From: Halorubrum californiense DSM 19288
GTDB taxonomy: Archaea; Halobacteriota; Halobacteria; Halobacteriales; Haloferacaceae
NCBI RefSeq assembly: GCF_000336875.1
Contig: NZ_AOJK01000041.1
Span: 32,019-69,963, forward strand
Length of the DNA: 37,945 bases
Direction of reading: 5' to 3'
A program made the translations under genes and the position numbers. Below, piece by piece: positions 1 through 8,666 of the stretch. The notes beneath the pieces were generated by a model, which saw only the letters and a list, made by a program, of their open reading frames with translations, was not told the origin of the DNA and did not search any database. How positions within the stretch are numbered: the first letter of the stretch is position 1; the number at the start of each line of letters is the position of its first letter.

Positions 1-883
1 TGGTTACTACGACCGCCTGCGTCTCGAAGTGTGTGGGGTTCCTAAATGGGACGGCGAACAGGGCCGTCTGGAGATACAGTACGACGAGGTGGATGACACG
101 TTCAGAGCCTTCCAGCCTGTCACCGTGCCTGATTCTCGGCAGGATTCACCACTGGCTTCTCACGAAGCCGCTCTGGACGTGGGCGCAAACAACTTTGTCG
201 CCTGTACCACCACGACAGGACAGCGGTATCTCTACGAAGCGCGCGACCTGTTCGCCCGCTTCCGTGAGACAACCGAAGAAATAGCCCGGTTACAGTCCAA
301 ACTCTGCGAGGGACGATACAGCAGTCAGCGGATTCAACGGCTGTATCGCACGCGGACGCGACGACGCGACCACGCACAGGACGCGCTCGTTCGGGACCTG
401 ATGGAACGACTCTACACCGAAGGGGTCGCCACGGTGTACGTGGGCGACCTCACGGACGTCCTTTCGACACATTGGTGTGCCGAAATAAACGCAAAGACTC
501 ACCAATTCTGGGCGTTCCGAGCGTTCATCAAGCGACTGTCGCACACTGCCGAAGAATACGGTATCACGGTTAAGGTGCGGTCAGAAGCCAACACAACGCG
601 AACGTGCCCAGTGTGTGGCGAGCAGGACGACACTAATCGGGACGGCGATGTGTTTCGGTGTCCGTGCGGTCACGAAGCCCACGCCGACCTGTGTGCCTCT
701 CGCACGTTCCTCGTACAGCAGGCTGGCGAACCCGCTGGGTCGATGGCACGGCCCGTGCGCCTCACGTGGGACGACCACAACTGGTCGGAGCTACCATACT
801 CTCCCGAGAGGGTACGTCCCAGCGAGGAGCGCACAAACCGGAGTACCCGCGAGGGGAAACTTGCCTCCGTGGGGACGGTATAG
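1..883 (+). CDS. tnpB: TnpB RNA-guided nuclease of an IS200/IS605-family element, 5'-truncated by the window edge
   Basis: The reading frame is open from base 2, so the true start lies upstream; the Met at base 29 is internal. Family knowledge: TnpB is a RuvC-like nuclease guided by an RNA made from the element's right end. Visible here are the first RuvC aspartate (LDVGANNF, codon 176-178), a C-terminal zinc finger (TCPVCG near 601 and RCPCG near 657) and the last RuvC aspartate ([11 protein letters not shown], codon 686-688). The usual RuvC-II glutamate is absent: the strand reads VYVGDL with Gly at 443-445. A Glu occurs instead at 584-586 in [10 protein letters not shown], just before the zinc finger, as in TnpBs and Fanzors with a rearranged catalytic site. 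No tnpA is visible. The family call is firm; activity is unknown. Confidence 0.93.
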   Translation, partial: GYYDRLRLEVCGVPKWDGEQGRLEIQYDEVDDTFRAFQPVTVPDSRQDSPLASHEAALDVGANNFVACTTTTGQRYLYEARDLFARFRETTEEIARLQSKLCEGRYSSQRIQRLYRTRTRRRDHAQDALVRDLMERLYTEGVATVYVGDLTDVLSTHWCAEINAKTHQFWAFRAFIKRLSHTAEEYGITVKVRSEANTTRTCPVCGEQDDTNRDGDVFRCPCGHEAHADLCASRTFLVQQAGEPAGSMARPVRLTWDDHNWSELPYSPERVRPSEERTNRSTREGKLASVGTV

Positions 884-934
884 CCAACAGCCCTACCGGA
901 GGAATCCCACAGCTTCAGACGTGGGAGGATGTCA
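785..934 (+). ncRNA. Candidate reRNA/omegaRNA scaffold overlapping the tnpB 3' end
   Basis: In IS200/IS605 elements the guide RNA comes from the 3' end of tnpB plus the right end, and the guide is the flanking DNA after the element. Here the tnpB stop (881-883) is followed by a short structured tail ending in a CCCAC/GTGGG hairpin and GGATGTCA. By analogy the scaffold would finish near 932-934 and the guide would begin at the following CCGGCGCCCC. The 5' boundary is only a guess. Confidence 0.35.
900..934 (+). repeat. Right end of the IS element with subterminal hairpin
   Basis: TCCCAC (905-910) and GTGGGA (921-926) form a 6-bp stem around a 10-base loop, followed by GGATGTCA. This matches the hairpin-plus-ATGTCA ends I recall for haloarchaeal IS1341-type elements. 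The junction with host sequence is inferred at about 932-934, inside the minus-strand zinc-ribbon gene. Confidence 0.65.
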
Positions 935-1052
935 CCGGCGCCCCGCAGACGACACAGCCCGTTTCGAGCAGCGTCGCCCGCATCGCGTCGTCCACCTCGA
1001 TCGAGCGCCGACACTCCGGGCAGACGAAGGTGTGGGTGGATCGCCCCGTCAT
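915..1052 (-). CDS. Small zinc-ribbon protein whose C-terminus is replaced by IS sequence
   Basis: A 45-residue frame reads MTGRSTHTFVCPECRRS at its start and ETGCVVCGAPVTSSHV at its end. The two CxxC pairs make a single zinc ribbon, as in small haloarchaeal one-domain proteins (possibly the DUF7560 family, from memory). The last four residues (SSHV) and the stop codon at 915-917 lie inside the hairpin of the neighbouring IS, so the native C-terminus was probably separated by the insertion. Both metal-binding knuckles stay intact, so the product may still fold. An upstream Met at 1079 is an alternative start. The function of this family is unknown to me. Confidence 0.6.
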   Translation of the reverse strand: MTGRSTHTFVCPECRRSIEVDDAMRATLLETGCVVCGAPVTSSHV

Positions 1053-1126
1053 ATCCGTGCGTACGACCCCCACGCGCATCAAACGGGCCGCGCATTCTCG
1101 CGGCTTCGGAATGTGATAAATGATCG

Positions 1127-1762
1127 TTAATCCAGCAGCGCCCCGAACAGCTTCCGCTGAGCCGCCGCGACGTGTTCCGTGAACGTCGAGCGCCCGATGC
1201 CGAGCGACTCGGCGACCTCGCCGGCGTTGGCCCCCTTCGGGTGGTCGAAGTAGCCCGCCTCGTAGGCGGCCACCAACACCTCGCGCTGGCGCTCTGTCAG
1301 TTCGCTCCGGTCGACGGTGACCAGATCCGACTCCGTCGGCGTCGTCGTCGACTGGAGCAGGCGCAACACCTCCATCTCCGGACACGCGTCGCGGAACGCC
1401 TCCAGCACCGACCGCAGCGTCGGCAGGTCGCCCGCGTGGAAGGTGAGCCGGAGGCGCCCGTCGCGAATCGTCGCCTCCGAGACGGGCGTCTCGTGGCGGT
1501 CGAGGACGGCGAACGGCGAGTCGGGGTCGACCGCGGCGTCGAACCGGTAGGCCGCCCGTCCGCCGTAGTCGAAGACCACCTCGACCCCCTCGGGGACCGC
1601 GAGGTCGGCGTCCGCGATGAACTCCACGACGACGCGTTCGCGGTCGTCGGCGGGCGTACAGCGCGCGACCTCGGTGACCGGCGTCGCCCCGTCGACGACG
1701 CCGTCGAACGGCGACGGCGCCGCGGTCGGCAGCGAGACCTCCGCCCGGATTCCCGATCCCAT
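1127..1762 (-). CDS. Bacterio-opsin activator-type HTH regulator (HTH_10 family)
   Basis: 211 residues. The N-terminal ~150 residues form a non-catalytic regulatory region of the haloarchaeal Bat-like type (VVVEFIADADLAVPEG, then RLRLTFHAGDLPTL). The C-terminal ~55 residues are a clear HTH_10 domain: LTERQREVLVAAYEAGYFDH followed by AGEVAESLGIGRSTFTEHV. I chose Met 1762 because residues upstream of it become basic and unlike a haloarchaeal protein, being antisense to the divergent gene. A TATAAA-like box at 1816-1822 lies between this gene and the divergent regulator at 1878 and could serve either. Such proteins are usually one-component transcription activators; the signal here is unknown. 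Confidence 0.85.
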   Translation of the reverse strand: MGSGIRAEVSLPTAAPSPFDGVVDGATPVTEVARCTPADDRERVVVEFIADADLAVPEGVEVVFDYGGRAAYRFDAAVDPDSPFAVLDRHETPVSEATIRDGRLRLTFHAGDLPTLRSVLEAFRDACPEMEVLRLLQSTTTPTESDLVTVDRSELTERQREVLVAAYEAGYFDHPKGANAGEVAESLGIGRSTFTEHVAAAQRKLFGALLD

Positions 1763-1877
1763 CTCGTTCGTCCGTACCCGCCCCGGGCAAAAACGTTGGC
1801 GGGCGCGCCGCCGCAGTATAAACCTCCCCGCATATGATGGGACACGGTTCGGGGGCGTGGAGCCGGTACCTACAGAT

Positions 1878-2264
1878 ATGAAACGCCCCCCGCGCACGAC
1901 CGACGCCACGACGACGACGACCGACGACGCGGCGCTCGACGCGACGTTCGAGGCGCTCGCGGACGCAGACTGTCGGGCGATCCTCGCGGCCGCGGCGACG
2001 CCGAAGACGACCAGCGAGCTCGCCGACGAGTGCGACATCGCGCTCTCGACCGCCTACCGGAAGGTGGAGCTACTGAGCGAGACGCCGCTGCTCGCCGAGG
2101 GGGTCCGATTCGACCCGGACGGCGACCACGCCGCCGAGTACGTCCGTGACGCCGCCGACGCCGCGCTCGAACTCGGCGACGACGGCGTGGCGCTCACCGT
2201 CGAGAACGGGGGGACCGACCCCCTCGCCGCCGCGCTCGACGCGCCCGGCGTTTCGGCCGACTGA
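1878..2264 (+). CDS. Winged-helix (ArsR-like) transcriptional regulator
   Basis: 128 residues. After a low-complexity Thr/Asp-rich start, the segment FEALADADCRAILAAAA, TPKTTSELADECDIALSTAY and RKVELLSETPLLAEGVRF forms a compact winged helix of the ArsR/HTH_20 type. A short acidic C-terminus follows (LELGDDGVALTVENG). No metal-binding cysteine pattern is visible, so metal sensing is not supported. It is divergent from the HTH_10 gene and 114 bases upstream of a histidine kinase, which suggests a small signalling cluster. ATG 1878 is chosen because upstream codons in this frame are antisense to the divergent gene. Confidence 0.8.
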   Translation: MKRPPRTTDATTTTTDDAALDATFEALADADCRAILAAAATPKTTSELADECDIALSTAYRKVELLSETPLLAEGVRFDPDGDHAAEYVRDAADAALELGDDGVALTVENGGTDPLAAALDAPGVSAD

Positions 2265-2349
2265 CCGCCGCGTTGCGCCCGTCGGCGCGGCGCCGACTCA
2301 CGGTGTTTCGCGCGTTCCGTTTTCGAGTCTGATAATCGAACGGTCAGGG

Positions 2350-2356
2350 TTTTACA
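2350..2356 (+). promoter_or_regulatory. TATA-like box of the histidine kinase gene
   Basis: TTTTACA lies about 25 bases upstream of ATG 2379. This predicts a leaderless transcript and supports that ATG over the upstream in-frame GTG at 2367. Confidence 0.5.
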
Positions 2357-2378
2357 TCAGTTCGCGGTGGAATCCGAT

Positions 2379-4121
2379 ATGTCTCGCCTGCCGGAGCCAG
2401 AGACCCTCATCGATCTCGCGCAGGACAAAGTCGCGGTGATCGACGAGACGGGACGGTTCCGGTATCTCAACGCGGCCACCCGCGAGCTGCTCGGCTACGA
2501 CCCGGACGATCTCGTCGGCCGAGACGCGTTCGAGCTGATCCATCCCGCCGACGTCGGCCGAATTCGCGACGCGTTCGACGCGCTCGTCGCCGGCGATGGG
2601 CGACCGGACGCGCCGCTGGAGTACCGCTACGCGACCGCCGACGGCGACTGGGTGTGGTTCCGTACCCGTGTGTTCCCACCGGCGGGGACCGGTCTCGACG
2701 GGTACGCCCTGAGCTCCCGCGATGTCACCCTCGAAGTTGAGTCCCAGCGACGCCTGGAGACCATCGCGTCGACGTCGCCGGACGTGCTGTGGATGTTCGA
2801 CGCCGGCTGGAGCGAACTGCTGTTCGTTAACGGCGCGGTCGAGCCGGTGTTCGGGATCGCCCCCGAGACGCTCGAACGGCGGCCGCGGGCGTTCTTAGAG
2901 GCCGTCCACCCGGACGACCGGGACCGGGTGGAGCGGTCGATGGAGCGGCTCTCAGCCGGCGAGCAGACGAACATCGACTACCGGATCGGCTCTCCCGACG
3001 GACCGACCACCTGGGTCAGGGTGCCCGCGCGTCCCGTCACCGAGGACGGCGAGGTGATCGCGGTGGCGGGGTTCGCCCGCGACGTCACCGACGAGTACCG
3101 CCGCGAGCGCCAGCTCACGGTGATGGACAACCTGCTCCGACACACGATCCGCAACGATATGAACATCGTCGACGGCACCGCGGAGCGGATCGCCGACCGC
3201 GTCGACGACGCCGTCGCCGCGCCGTCGGCCAACGGCGCGGCGCCGCCCGACATCGATCTGTCCGCACTCGCCGACGACCTCGTCGACCACGCGGAGACGG
3301 TCCGCCGGGTCGCCGACGATCTGCTGACCACGGCCGAGAAGCAGCGCGGCGTGATCGACCTCCTCCGGCAGCACGAGCGGCCCCAGCCGCTCCGCGTCGC
3401 GCCGCTCGTCGAGCGCGCGGTGGCGGACGCCCTCGACGACGCGAGCGACTCGCCCGCCGACGTCTCCGTCGCCTGTTCCGACGAGCTGCGCGCGTTCACG
3501 CATCCGGAGCTCGACTACGCGATCGCCGAGCTGATCGGGAACGCGATCGAACACGCGGAGGCGCCGCCGACTATCGAGGTCGAGGTCACCGCGCCCGCCG
3601 ACCGCATCGAGATCGCGGTCCGGGACGACGCGCCGCCGATCCCATCGGCCGAGCGCGACCCCATCACCGACCGGTGGAAGATGGACGACCTCAGGCACAC
3701 CGGCGGGATGGGGCTGTGGCTCGTCTACTGGATCGCGGACCGCTCCGGCGGCGACCTCGCGTTCGACGCCGGCTCCGACGGCAACGAAGTGACGATCAGC
3801 GTCCCCGACGCCGACTGCGACCCCTCCTTCTCGGCGGCCGACCGCGGCCCGCCGCCGGTCTCCGACGTCCGGCCGGCCCCGGCGGAACCGGACGGCGGCG
3901 CGACGGGGCCGGCCGTCGATTCCGAGGCGGTCTCACCCGGGCCCACCGATGCCGAGTCCACTAATACCGAGCCCACCGATACCGAGCCCGTCGCGACCGA
4001 TGTCGCGGACCGCGAACCTACGGACCGTGAAGCCGCGGCCGACCGTGAGTCGACCGCCGACCGCGAGCCGATCGGAGACGGCGATCCAGACGATCCCGAC
4101 GCCGCCCCCGGTCCGCCGTGA
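2379..4121 (+). CDS. PAS-PAS sensor histidine kinase with a long acidic tail
   Basis: 580 residues from ATG 2379. There are two PAS domains: about residues 10-120 (VAVIDETGRFRYLNAATREL, then ADGDWVWFRTRV) and about 130-245 (DVLWMFDAGWSELLFVNGAV). The phosphoacceptor region follows with LLRHTIRNDMNIVDG, His near residue 255. A HATPase domain comes next: N-box ELIGNAIEHAE, then AVRDDAPPIP and GGMGLWLVYWIADRSGGD. The last ~85 residues are a disordered, negatively charged Thr/Glu/Asp/Pro tail with repeated short units such as TEPTDTEP and DREPTDRE. No membrane segment is visible, so it is probably cytosolic. No response regulator sits beside it. The signal is unknown. Confidence 0.9.
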   Translation: MSRLPEPETLIDLAQDKVAVIDETGRFRYLNAATRELLGYDPDDLVGRDAFELIHPADVGRIRDAFDALVAGDGRPDAPLEYRYATADGDWVWFRTRVFPPAGTGLDGYALSSRDVTLEVESQRRLETIASTSPDVLWMFDAGWSELLFVNGAVEPVFGIAPETLERRPRAFLEAVHPDDRDRVERSMERLSAGEQTNIDYRIGSPDGPTTWVRVPARPVTEDGEVIAVAGFARDVTDEYRRERQLTVMDNLLRHTIRNDMNIVDGTAERIADRVDDAVAAPSANGAAPPDIDLSALADDLVDHAETVRRVADDLLTTAEKQRGVIDLLRQHERPQPLRVAPLVERAVADALDDASDSPADVSVACSDELRAFTHPELDYAIAELIGNAIEHAEAPPTIEVEVTAPADRIEIAVRDDAPPIPSAERDPITDRWKMDDLRHTGGMGLWLVYWIADRSGGDLAFDAGSDGNEVTISVPDADCDPSFSAADRGPPPVSDVRPAPAEPDGGATGPAVDSEAVSPGPTDAESTNTEPTDTEPVATDVADREPTDREAAADRESTADREPIGDGDPDDPDAAPGPP

Positions 4122-4196
4122 AGATCGACGGGCGGCCGGCCGAAACCCGATCGATCGTTCACCGTTGACTCCGGTTTCGAAGAACCTCCCACGGAT

Positions 4197-4202
4197 CTTA
4201 AG
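4197..4202 (+). promoter_or_regulatory. TATA-like box of the acetyl-CoA synthetase operon
   Basis: CTTAAG lies about 27-32 bases before ATG 4229, fitting a leaderless mRNA. It supports ATG 4229 over the adjacent TTG at 4226. Confidence 0.45.
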
Positions 4203-4228
4203 CCGTCGCTTCGCGTACCCTCGGGTTG

Positions 4229-6391
4229 ATGGGTACGCTCAACGAGCTGTTCGACCCGGATCGGGTCGCCGTCGTCGGCGCGACCGCCCGCGAGGGCGCC
4301 GTCGGCCGCGCCGTCACGTCGAATCTCCTCGACGACTTTGACGGCGACACGGTCCCCGTCAACCCGAACTACGACGAGGTGCTCGGCACGCCCTGCGTCG
4401 ACGAGGTCGCCGACGCGGATGCCGGCGTCGCCGTGATCGTCGTTCCCCCCTCGATCGTGTTGGACGCCATCGAGGCGTGCGGCGAGGCGGGGGTCCGCAA
4501 CGTCGTCGTGATCACCGCCGGGTTCGGCGAGACGGGGGAGAACGGAGCGGCGAGGGAGCGTCGCCTCGCGGAGTTAGCCGACGAGTACGACCTCAACCTC
4601 GTCGGCCCCAACAGCCTGGGGATCATGTCGACGCCCTCGGGTATGAACGCCACGTTCGGTCCCGAGAACGCGCTCCCCGGCGGGCTCTCCTTCATGAGCC
4701 AGTCGGGCGCGTTCGTCACCGCGGTCCTCGACTGGGCCAACGACAACGGGATCGGGTTCAAGGACGTGGTCTCGCTCGGCAACAAGGCGGTTCTCGACGA
4801 GACGGACTTCGTCGACCACTGGGGGTCGGACGAGGAGACCGACGTGATCATCGGCTACCTCGAAGGGATCGAGGACGGTCGCGAGTTCATCGAGACCGCC
4901 CGCGAGACGACCCAGGACACGCCTATCGTCGCCGTGAAGTCCGGACGGACGAGCGCCGGCGCGCAGGCCGCCTCCTCGCACACCGGCACCCTCGCCGGCT
5001 CCGACAAGGCGTACGAGGCCGGCCTCGACCAGGCGGGCGTCATCCGCGCGGAGTCGGTCGACGAGCTGTTCGACTCGGCGGGCATCCTCGGGAGCCAGCC
5101 GCTGCCCGACACCGACAGCGTCGCCATCGTCACGAACGCCGGCGGCCCCGGCGTGATGGCGACCGACGCGGTCGGCGACGCCGACCTCGACATGGCGTCG
5201 TTCACGAGCGAGACGACGGACGCCCTCGCCGAGTCGATGCCCGAGGAGGCGAACATCCACAACCCGGTCGACGTGATCGGCGACGCCGACGTGGAGCGGT
5301 TCCGCGAGGCGCTGGAGATCACCGTCGCCGACGACAACGTCGGCGCCGCCCTCGTGTTGGCCGCGCCGACGGCGACGATCGACTTCGACGAGCTCGCGGA
5401 CGCGATCACCGACGTGAGCGACGAGATGGACGCGCCCGTCGCCGCCTGCCTGATGGGCGGCGACCGGACCCGGGAACCGAAACAGCAGCTCCAGTCGCGG
5501 GGTATCCCCTGTTACTTCGACCCGGCCCGCGCCATCGACAGCCTCGCGACGCTCGCGACCTACCGCGACATCAAGCGCCGGGAGTACGCCGACCCGATGT
5601 CGTTCGACGTCGACCGCGAGCGCGCCCGAGAGATCCTCGGGACGGTGCGCGACCGCGACGACAACCGCCTCGGCGTCGAGGCGATGGAGCTGCTCGACGC
5701 GTACGGCATCCCCACGCCCGACGGCGAGATCGTCGACTCGCCGGAACGCGCCCGCGAGGTCGCCGAAGGCGTCGACGGCGACGTGGTGATGAAGATCGTC
5801 TCGCCGGACATCCTGCATAAGTCCGACATCGGCGGCGTCTCCGTCGGCGTGAGCGACGACGACGTGGCCGACACCTACGAGGACCTCGTCACCCGCGCGC
5901 GCAACTACCAGCCGGACGCGACCGTCCTCGGGGTCCAGGTACAGGAGATGGTCGACCTCGACGACGGCGTCGAGACCATCGTCGGCATGAACCGCGACCC
6001 GCAGTTCGGGCCGCTGCTGATGTTCGGGCTCGGCGGCATCTTCGTGGAGGTGATGGAGGACACCACCTTCCGCGTCGCGCCCGTCTCCGAGCCCGAGGCC
6101 CGCGAGATGACCGAGGAGATCCAGTCGGCGCCGCTGTTGCGCGGCGCCCGCGGCCGCGATCCGGTCGACGTCGACGCCGTCATCGAGACGATCGGCCGGC
6201 TCTCGCAGCTGGTCACCGACTACCCGGCCATCCTCGAACTCGACATCAACCCCCTCGTCGCACTGCCCGACGGTGACGGCGGCGCGAACGCCGCCGCCGT
6301 CGACGTGAGACTCACCGTCGACCCGGAGGCGCTCGACGTGCCGGCGACCGAACAGCAGCCCCTCGACGCGGAGGAACCCACCGATGACTGA
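4229..6391 (+). CDS. acd: Acetate--CoA ligase (ADP-forming), fused alpha and beta domains
   Basis: 720 residues. The enzyme converts acyl-CoA, ADP and phosphate to acid, CoA and ATP; in haloarchaea it makes acetate from acetyl-CoA. Order of domains: CoA-binding Rossmann domain (LFDPDRVAVVGATAREGAVG), two CoA-ligase flavodoxin-like domains with the phospho-histidine loop SSHTGTLAGSDKAYEAG (His near residue 251), then a C-terminal ATP-grasp domain from about residue 480 (VVMKIVSPDILHKSDIGGV, and later LLMFGLGGIFVEVMEDTTFR). The length fits the fused archaeal form. The next gene overlaps its stop by 8 bases, so the two are probably co-transcribed and translationally coupled. Acyl substrate specificity cannot be read from sequence alone. 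Confidence 0.93.
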   Translation: MGTLNELFDPDRVAVVGATAREGAVGRAVTSNLLDDFDGDTVPVNPNYDEVLGTPCVDEVADADAGVAVIVVPPSIVLDAIEACGEAGVRNVVVITAGFGETGENGAARERRLAELADEYDLNLVGPNSLGIMSTPSGMNATFGPENALPGGLSFMSQSGAFVTAVLDWANDNGIGFKDVVSLGNKAVLDETDFVDHWGSDEETDVIIGYLEGIEDGREFIETARETTQDTPIVAVKSGRTSAGAQAASSHTGTLAGSDKAYEAGLDQAGVIRAESVDELFDSAGILGSQPLPDTDSVAIVTNAGGPGVMATDAVGDADLDMASFTSETTDALAESMPEEANIHNPVDVIGDADVERFREALEITVADDNVGAALVLAAPTATIDFDELADAITDVSDEMDAPVAACLMGGDRTREPKQQLQSRGIPCYFDPARAIDSLATLATYRDIKRREYADPMSFDVDRERAREILGTVRDRDDNRLGVEAMELLDAYGIPTPDGEIVDSPERAREVAEGVDGDVVMKIVSPDILHKSDIGGVSVGVSDDDVADTYEDLVTRARNYQPDATVLGVQVQEMVDLDDGVETIVGMNRDPQFGPLLMFGLGGIFVEVMEDTTFRVAPVSEPEAREMTEEIQSAPLLRGARGRDPVDVDAVIETIGRLSQLVTDYPAILELDINPLVALPDGDGGANAAAVDVRLTVDPEALDVPATEQQPLDAEEPTDD

Positions 6392-7446
6392 CACACCCAC
6401 CACACTCGTCACCGCGACCGGAGACAGCGCCGGAAAGACAGCGATCACCGTCGCCCTCGCGCGGCTCGCGGCCGACCGCGACCGCAGCGTCGGCTACATG
6501 AAACCGAAGGGCACCCGGCTCCAGTCGAACGTCGGCAAGACGCTCGACCAGGACCCGATGCTCGCCCGCGAGGTGCTCGGCTTGGACGCCGAGATGCACC
6601 AGATGGAGCCCGTCGTCTACTCGCCGACGTTCGTCGAGGGCGCGATCCGCGGCACCGAGGACTCGGACGCCCTCCGCGACCGGATCCGCGAGGAGTACGA
6701 CGGCATCGCGGCCGACCACGATCAGGTGTTCGTCGAGGGCGGCGGCAGCTGGACCACCGGCGGCGTCGTCGGCCTCACCGACGTCGACGTGGCGGAGTTG
6801 CTCGACGCGCGGGTCGTCCTCGTCGCCGAGTACGGCTCGCCGAACGACCTCGACGAGGTGTTGGCGGCCGCCGACGCGTTCGGCGACCGCCTCGCCGGCG
6901 TCGTGTTCAACAAGGTGTCCGACGATGCCTTCGAGTCGCTCGACCAGGACGGCATCCCGTTCCTCGAATCGAAGGGGATCACCGTGTTCGGCGCGGTTCC
7001 CCACGAGAAGGAGCTCGCGGGCGTCACGGTCGGCGAACTCGCCGACGAGCTCGGCGCCGAACTCCTCACCGACGCGCCGACCGACGCGTTCGTCGAGCGC
7101 TTCCTCGTCGGCGCGATGGGCGGCGACGAGAGCGCTCCGCCACTTCCGGCGCGCCCGCGACGCCGCCGTCATCACCGGCGGCGACCGCGCCGACGTCCAG
7201 ACCGCGGCGCTCGACGCTTCCGGCGTCGCCTGCCTCGTGCTCACCGGCGGCCACCGGCCCTCGGGCGCGGTGCTCGGCAAGGCGGCGGACGCCGGCAAGC
7301 CCGTCCTCGCCGTGAACACCGACACGGTCACCGCCATCGACCGCGCCGAGGGGGTCGTCCGCGGCGGCCGCACGCGCGACGTCCGGACGGTCGACCGGAT
7401 GGCCGAGCTGCTCGGCGACCACGTCGACGTCGACGCGCTCGTCTGA
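6384..7446 (+). pseudogene. BioD-like/DRTGG-domain phosphotransacetylase-family protein, frameshifted
   Basis: The N-terminal ~249 codons (6384-7130) encode a BioD-like P-loop domain: TLVTATGDSAGKTAITVALA and VFVEGGGSWTTGGVVGLTDV. Around 7131 the frame changes. The same frame continues as basic, Arg-rich shadow sequence to 7487, while the frame resuming at 7132 continues the expected protein (ALRHFRRARDAAVITGGDRA, then VLTGGHRPSG and VRGGRTRDVRTVDRMAELL) and stops at 7446. Removing one base, most simply A7131, restores a continuous ~353-residue protein, the usual length as I recall. The lesion lies inside the DRTGG domain. The gene overlaps the upstream ACD gene by 8 bases and probably works with it in acetyl-CoA metabolism. 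It is either a recent pseudogene or a base-call error. Confidence 0.85.
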
Positions 7447-7530
7447 GCCGGCCGTCACTCCCCTCCCGTTTCGTCCGCGATCCGTGATCGTCTGACGTAC
7501 TGTTTTCAGGGTGGACGACGTACCCCGCCC

Positions 7531-8565
7531 ATGACCAGTCTCTCGGAGGCGTACGGTGGACGGGGGCGCTCCGGGGTCGACCCGCGTCGGCTGTACCTCG
7601 GTGTGGGGTCATTCGTCGCGGGCACGCTGCTCGTCGTCGCGGGAATTCTCGTGGCGGCCGAGGTTGTGCTTCCGTCGGGCTATAGCTCGGGCACGGCCCG
7701 GGAGATCGGCGGGGTCGTCGGCGGCGTCGGCGTCCCGCTCGTGTTGCTCGGCGTGATGGCCGTCCTCCCCGCCGACCGCAACACCTACGCCGCGGCGGTC
7801 GTCGGCGCGGCCGTCATGTGTCTCGGCGTGGCCCTGTTCACCTACGCGTACCCCGTGCGGTGGGTCGGCGGGCCGCGACCGGATCTCCCGAACCTCACCC
7901 TTCACACCGCCGGCGTCTACTTCCTCGGCGCCGCGACGACGCTGTGGAGCGTGTTCGTCGGCGTCGCCAACTTCAAGACCCGCAACGACCCCGGCGGCAC
8001 CGTCTCGATGGAGGTGACCCACAAGGGGGAGACGCGGGTGGTCGAGGTCCCCCGCGACCAGTTGAGCGGTCCCGGCGGCGTCGGCCTCCTCGGCGGCACG
8101 CCCGACGGCGACGTCGAGACACAGACGAACCGCCCCGACGCCGAGGGCTCGGGCGGTCCCGCCGATTCCCCCGGTTCCGCGGCGCGGGGCGACACCCCTG
8201 CGTCCGCGTCCGAGAGTCGGCCGAGCGGCGCAGGCGGCTCCGCCACTGGCGGCCCGGTCGCCGGCGCGAGCGAGCGTCCCGGCCCGGGCTCCGCTGGCGT
8301 GAGCGACGGCGGGAGCGCCGAGCGCGACATCTCCTCGCCGCTTGACGATTCGGGACCGACGGACCGGCCCTCTTCGCCCGCGACGCCGGAGCCCGCGCCC
8401 TCGCCCGACTCCCCCGCCGCGCGCGACGGCCCGGGCGACGCCTACTGCGGCAACTGCGCGGAGTTCGACTACGTCCGGACGGACGACGGGATGCGCCCCT
8501 ACTGCGCGCACTATGACGAGCTGATGGACGACATGGAGGCGTGCGACTCCTGGACGCCGCGGTAG
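7531..8565 (+). CDS. Four-helix membrane protein with disordered linker and Cys-rich tail
   Basis: 344 residues. Residues ~20-150 hold four hydrophobic helices (for example YLGVGSFVAGTLLVVAGILV and AAAVVGAAVMCLGVALFTYA). Residues ~165-300 are a Gly/Ser/Pro/Asp linker typical of extended, disordered haloarchaeal regions. The C-terminus carries a four-cysteine module, YCGNCAEFDYV, then RPYCAHYDELMDDMEACDSW, likely a small metal-binding domain. I recognise this as a conserved haloarchaeal family (possibly DUF7139, from memory) of unknown function. The gene stands alone between two frameshifted genes but itself reads cleanly. Confidence 0.8.
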   Translation: MTSLSEAYGGRGRSGVDPRRLYLGVGSFVAGTLLVVAGILVAAEVVLPSGYSSGTAREIGGVVGGVGVPLVLLGVMAVLPADRNTYAAAVVGAAVMCLGVALFTYAYPVRWVGGPRPDLPNLTLHTAGVYFLGAATTLWSVFVGVANFKTRNDPGGTVSMEVTHKGETRVVEVPRDQLSGPGGVGLLGGTPDGDVETQTNRPDAEGSGGPADSPGSAARGDTPASASESRPSGAGGSATGGPVAGASERPGPGSAGVSDGGSAERDISSPLDDSGPTDRPSSPATPEPAPSPDSPAARDGPGDAYCGNCAEFDYVRTDDGMRPYCAHYDELMDDMEACDSWTPR

Positions 8566-8666
8566 GCGTGGCCGCCGCCGTGGGACCGCCTGCGGGACCG
8601 TGCGACCGACGGTCCGAGGCGCTCGCCCGGCACAAGAGCTAACTCGCGCTCCGTCGAGTGGCTGCC

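Noticed and set aside
4574..6448. 624-residue minus-strand frame opposite the ACD gene
   Set aside because: Same mirror composition; the plus-strand gene has clear catalytic motifs.
7125..7140. Programmed ribosomal frameshift in the DRTGG gene
   Set aside because: No slippery heptamer or downstream structure typical of such sites is apparent; a simple indel is more likely, though not excluded.
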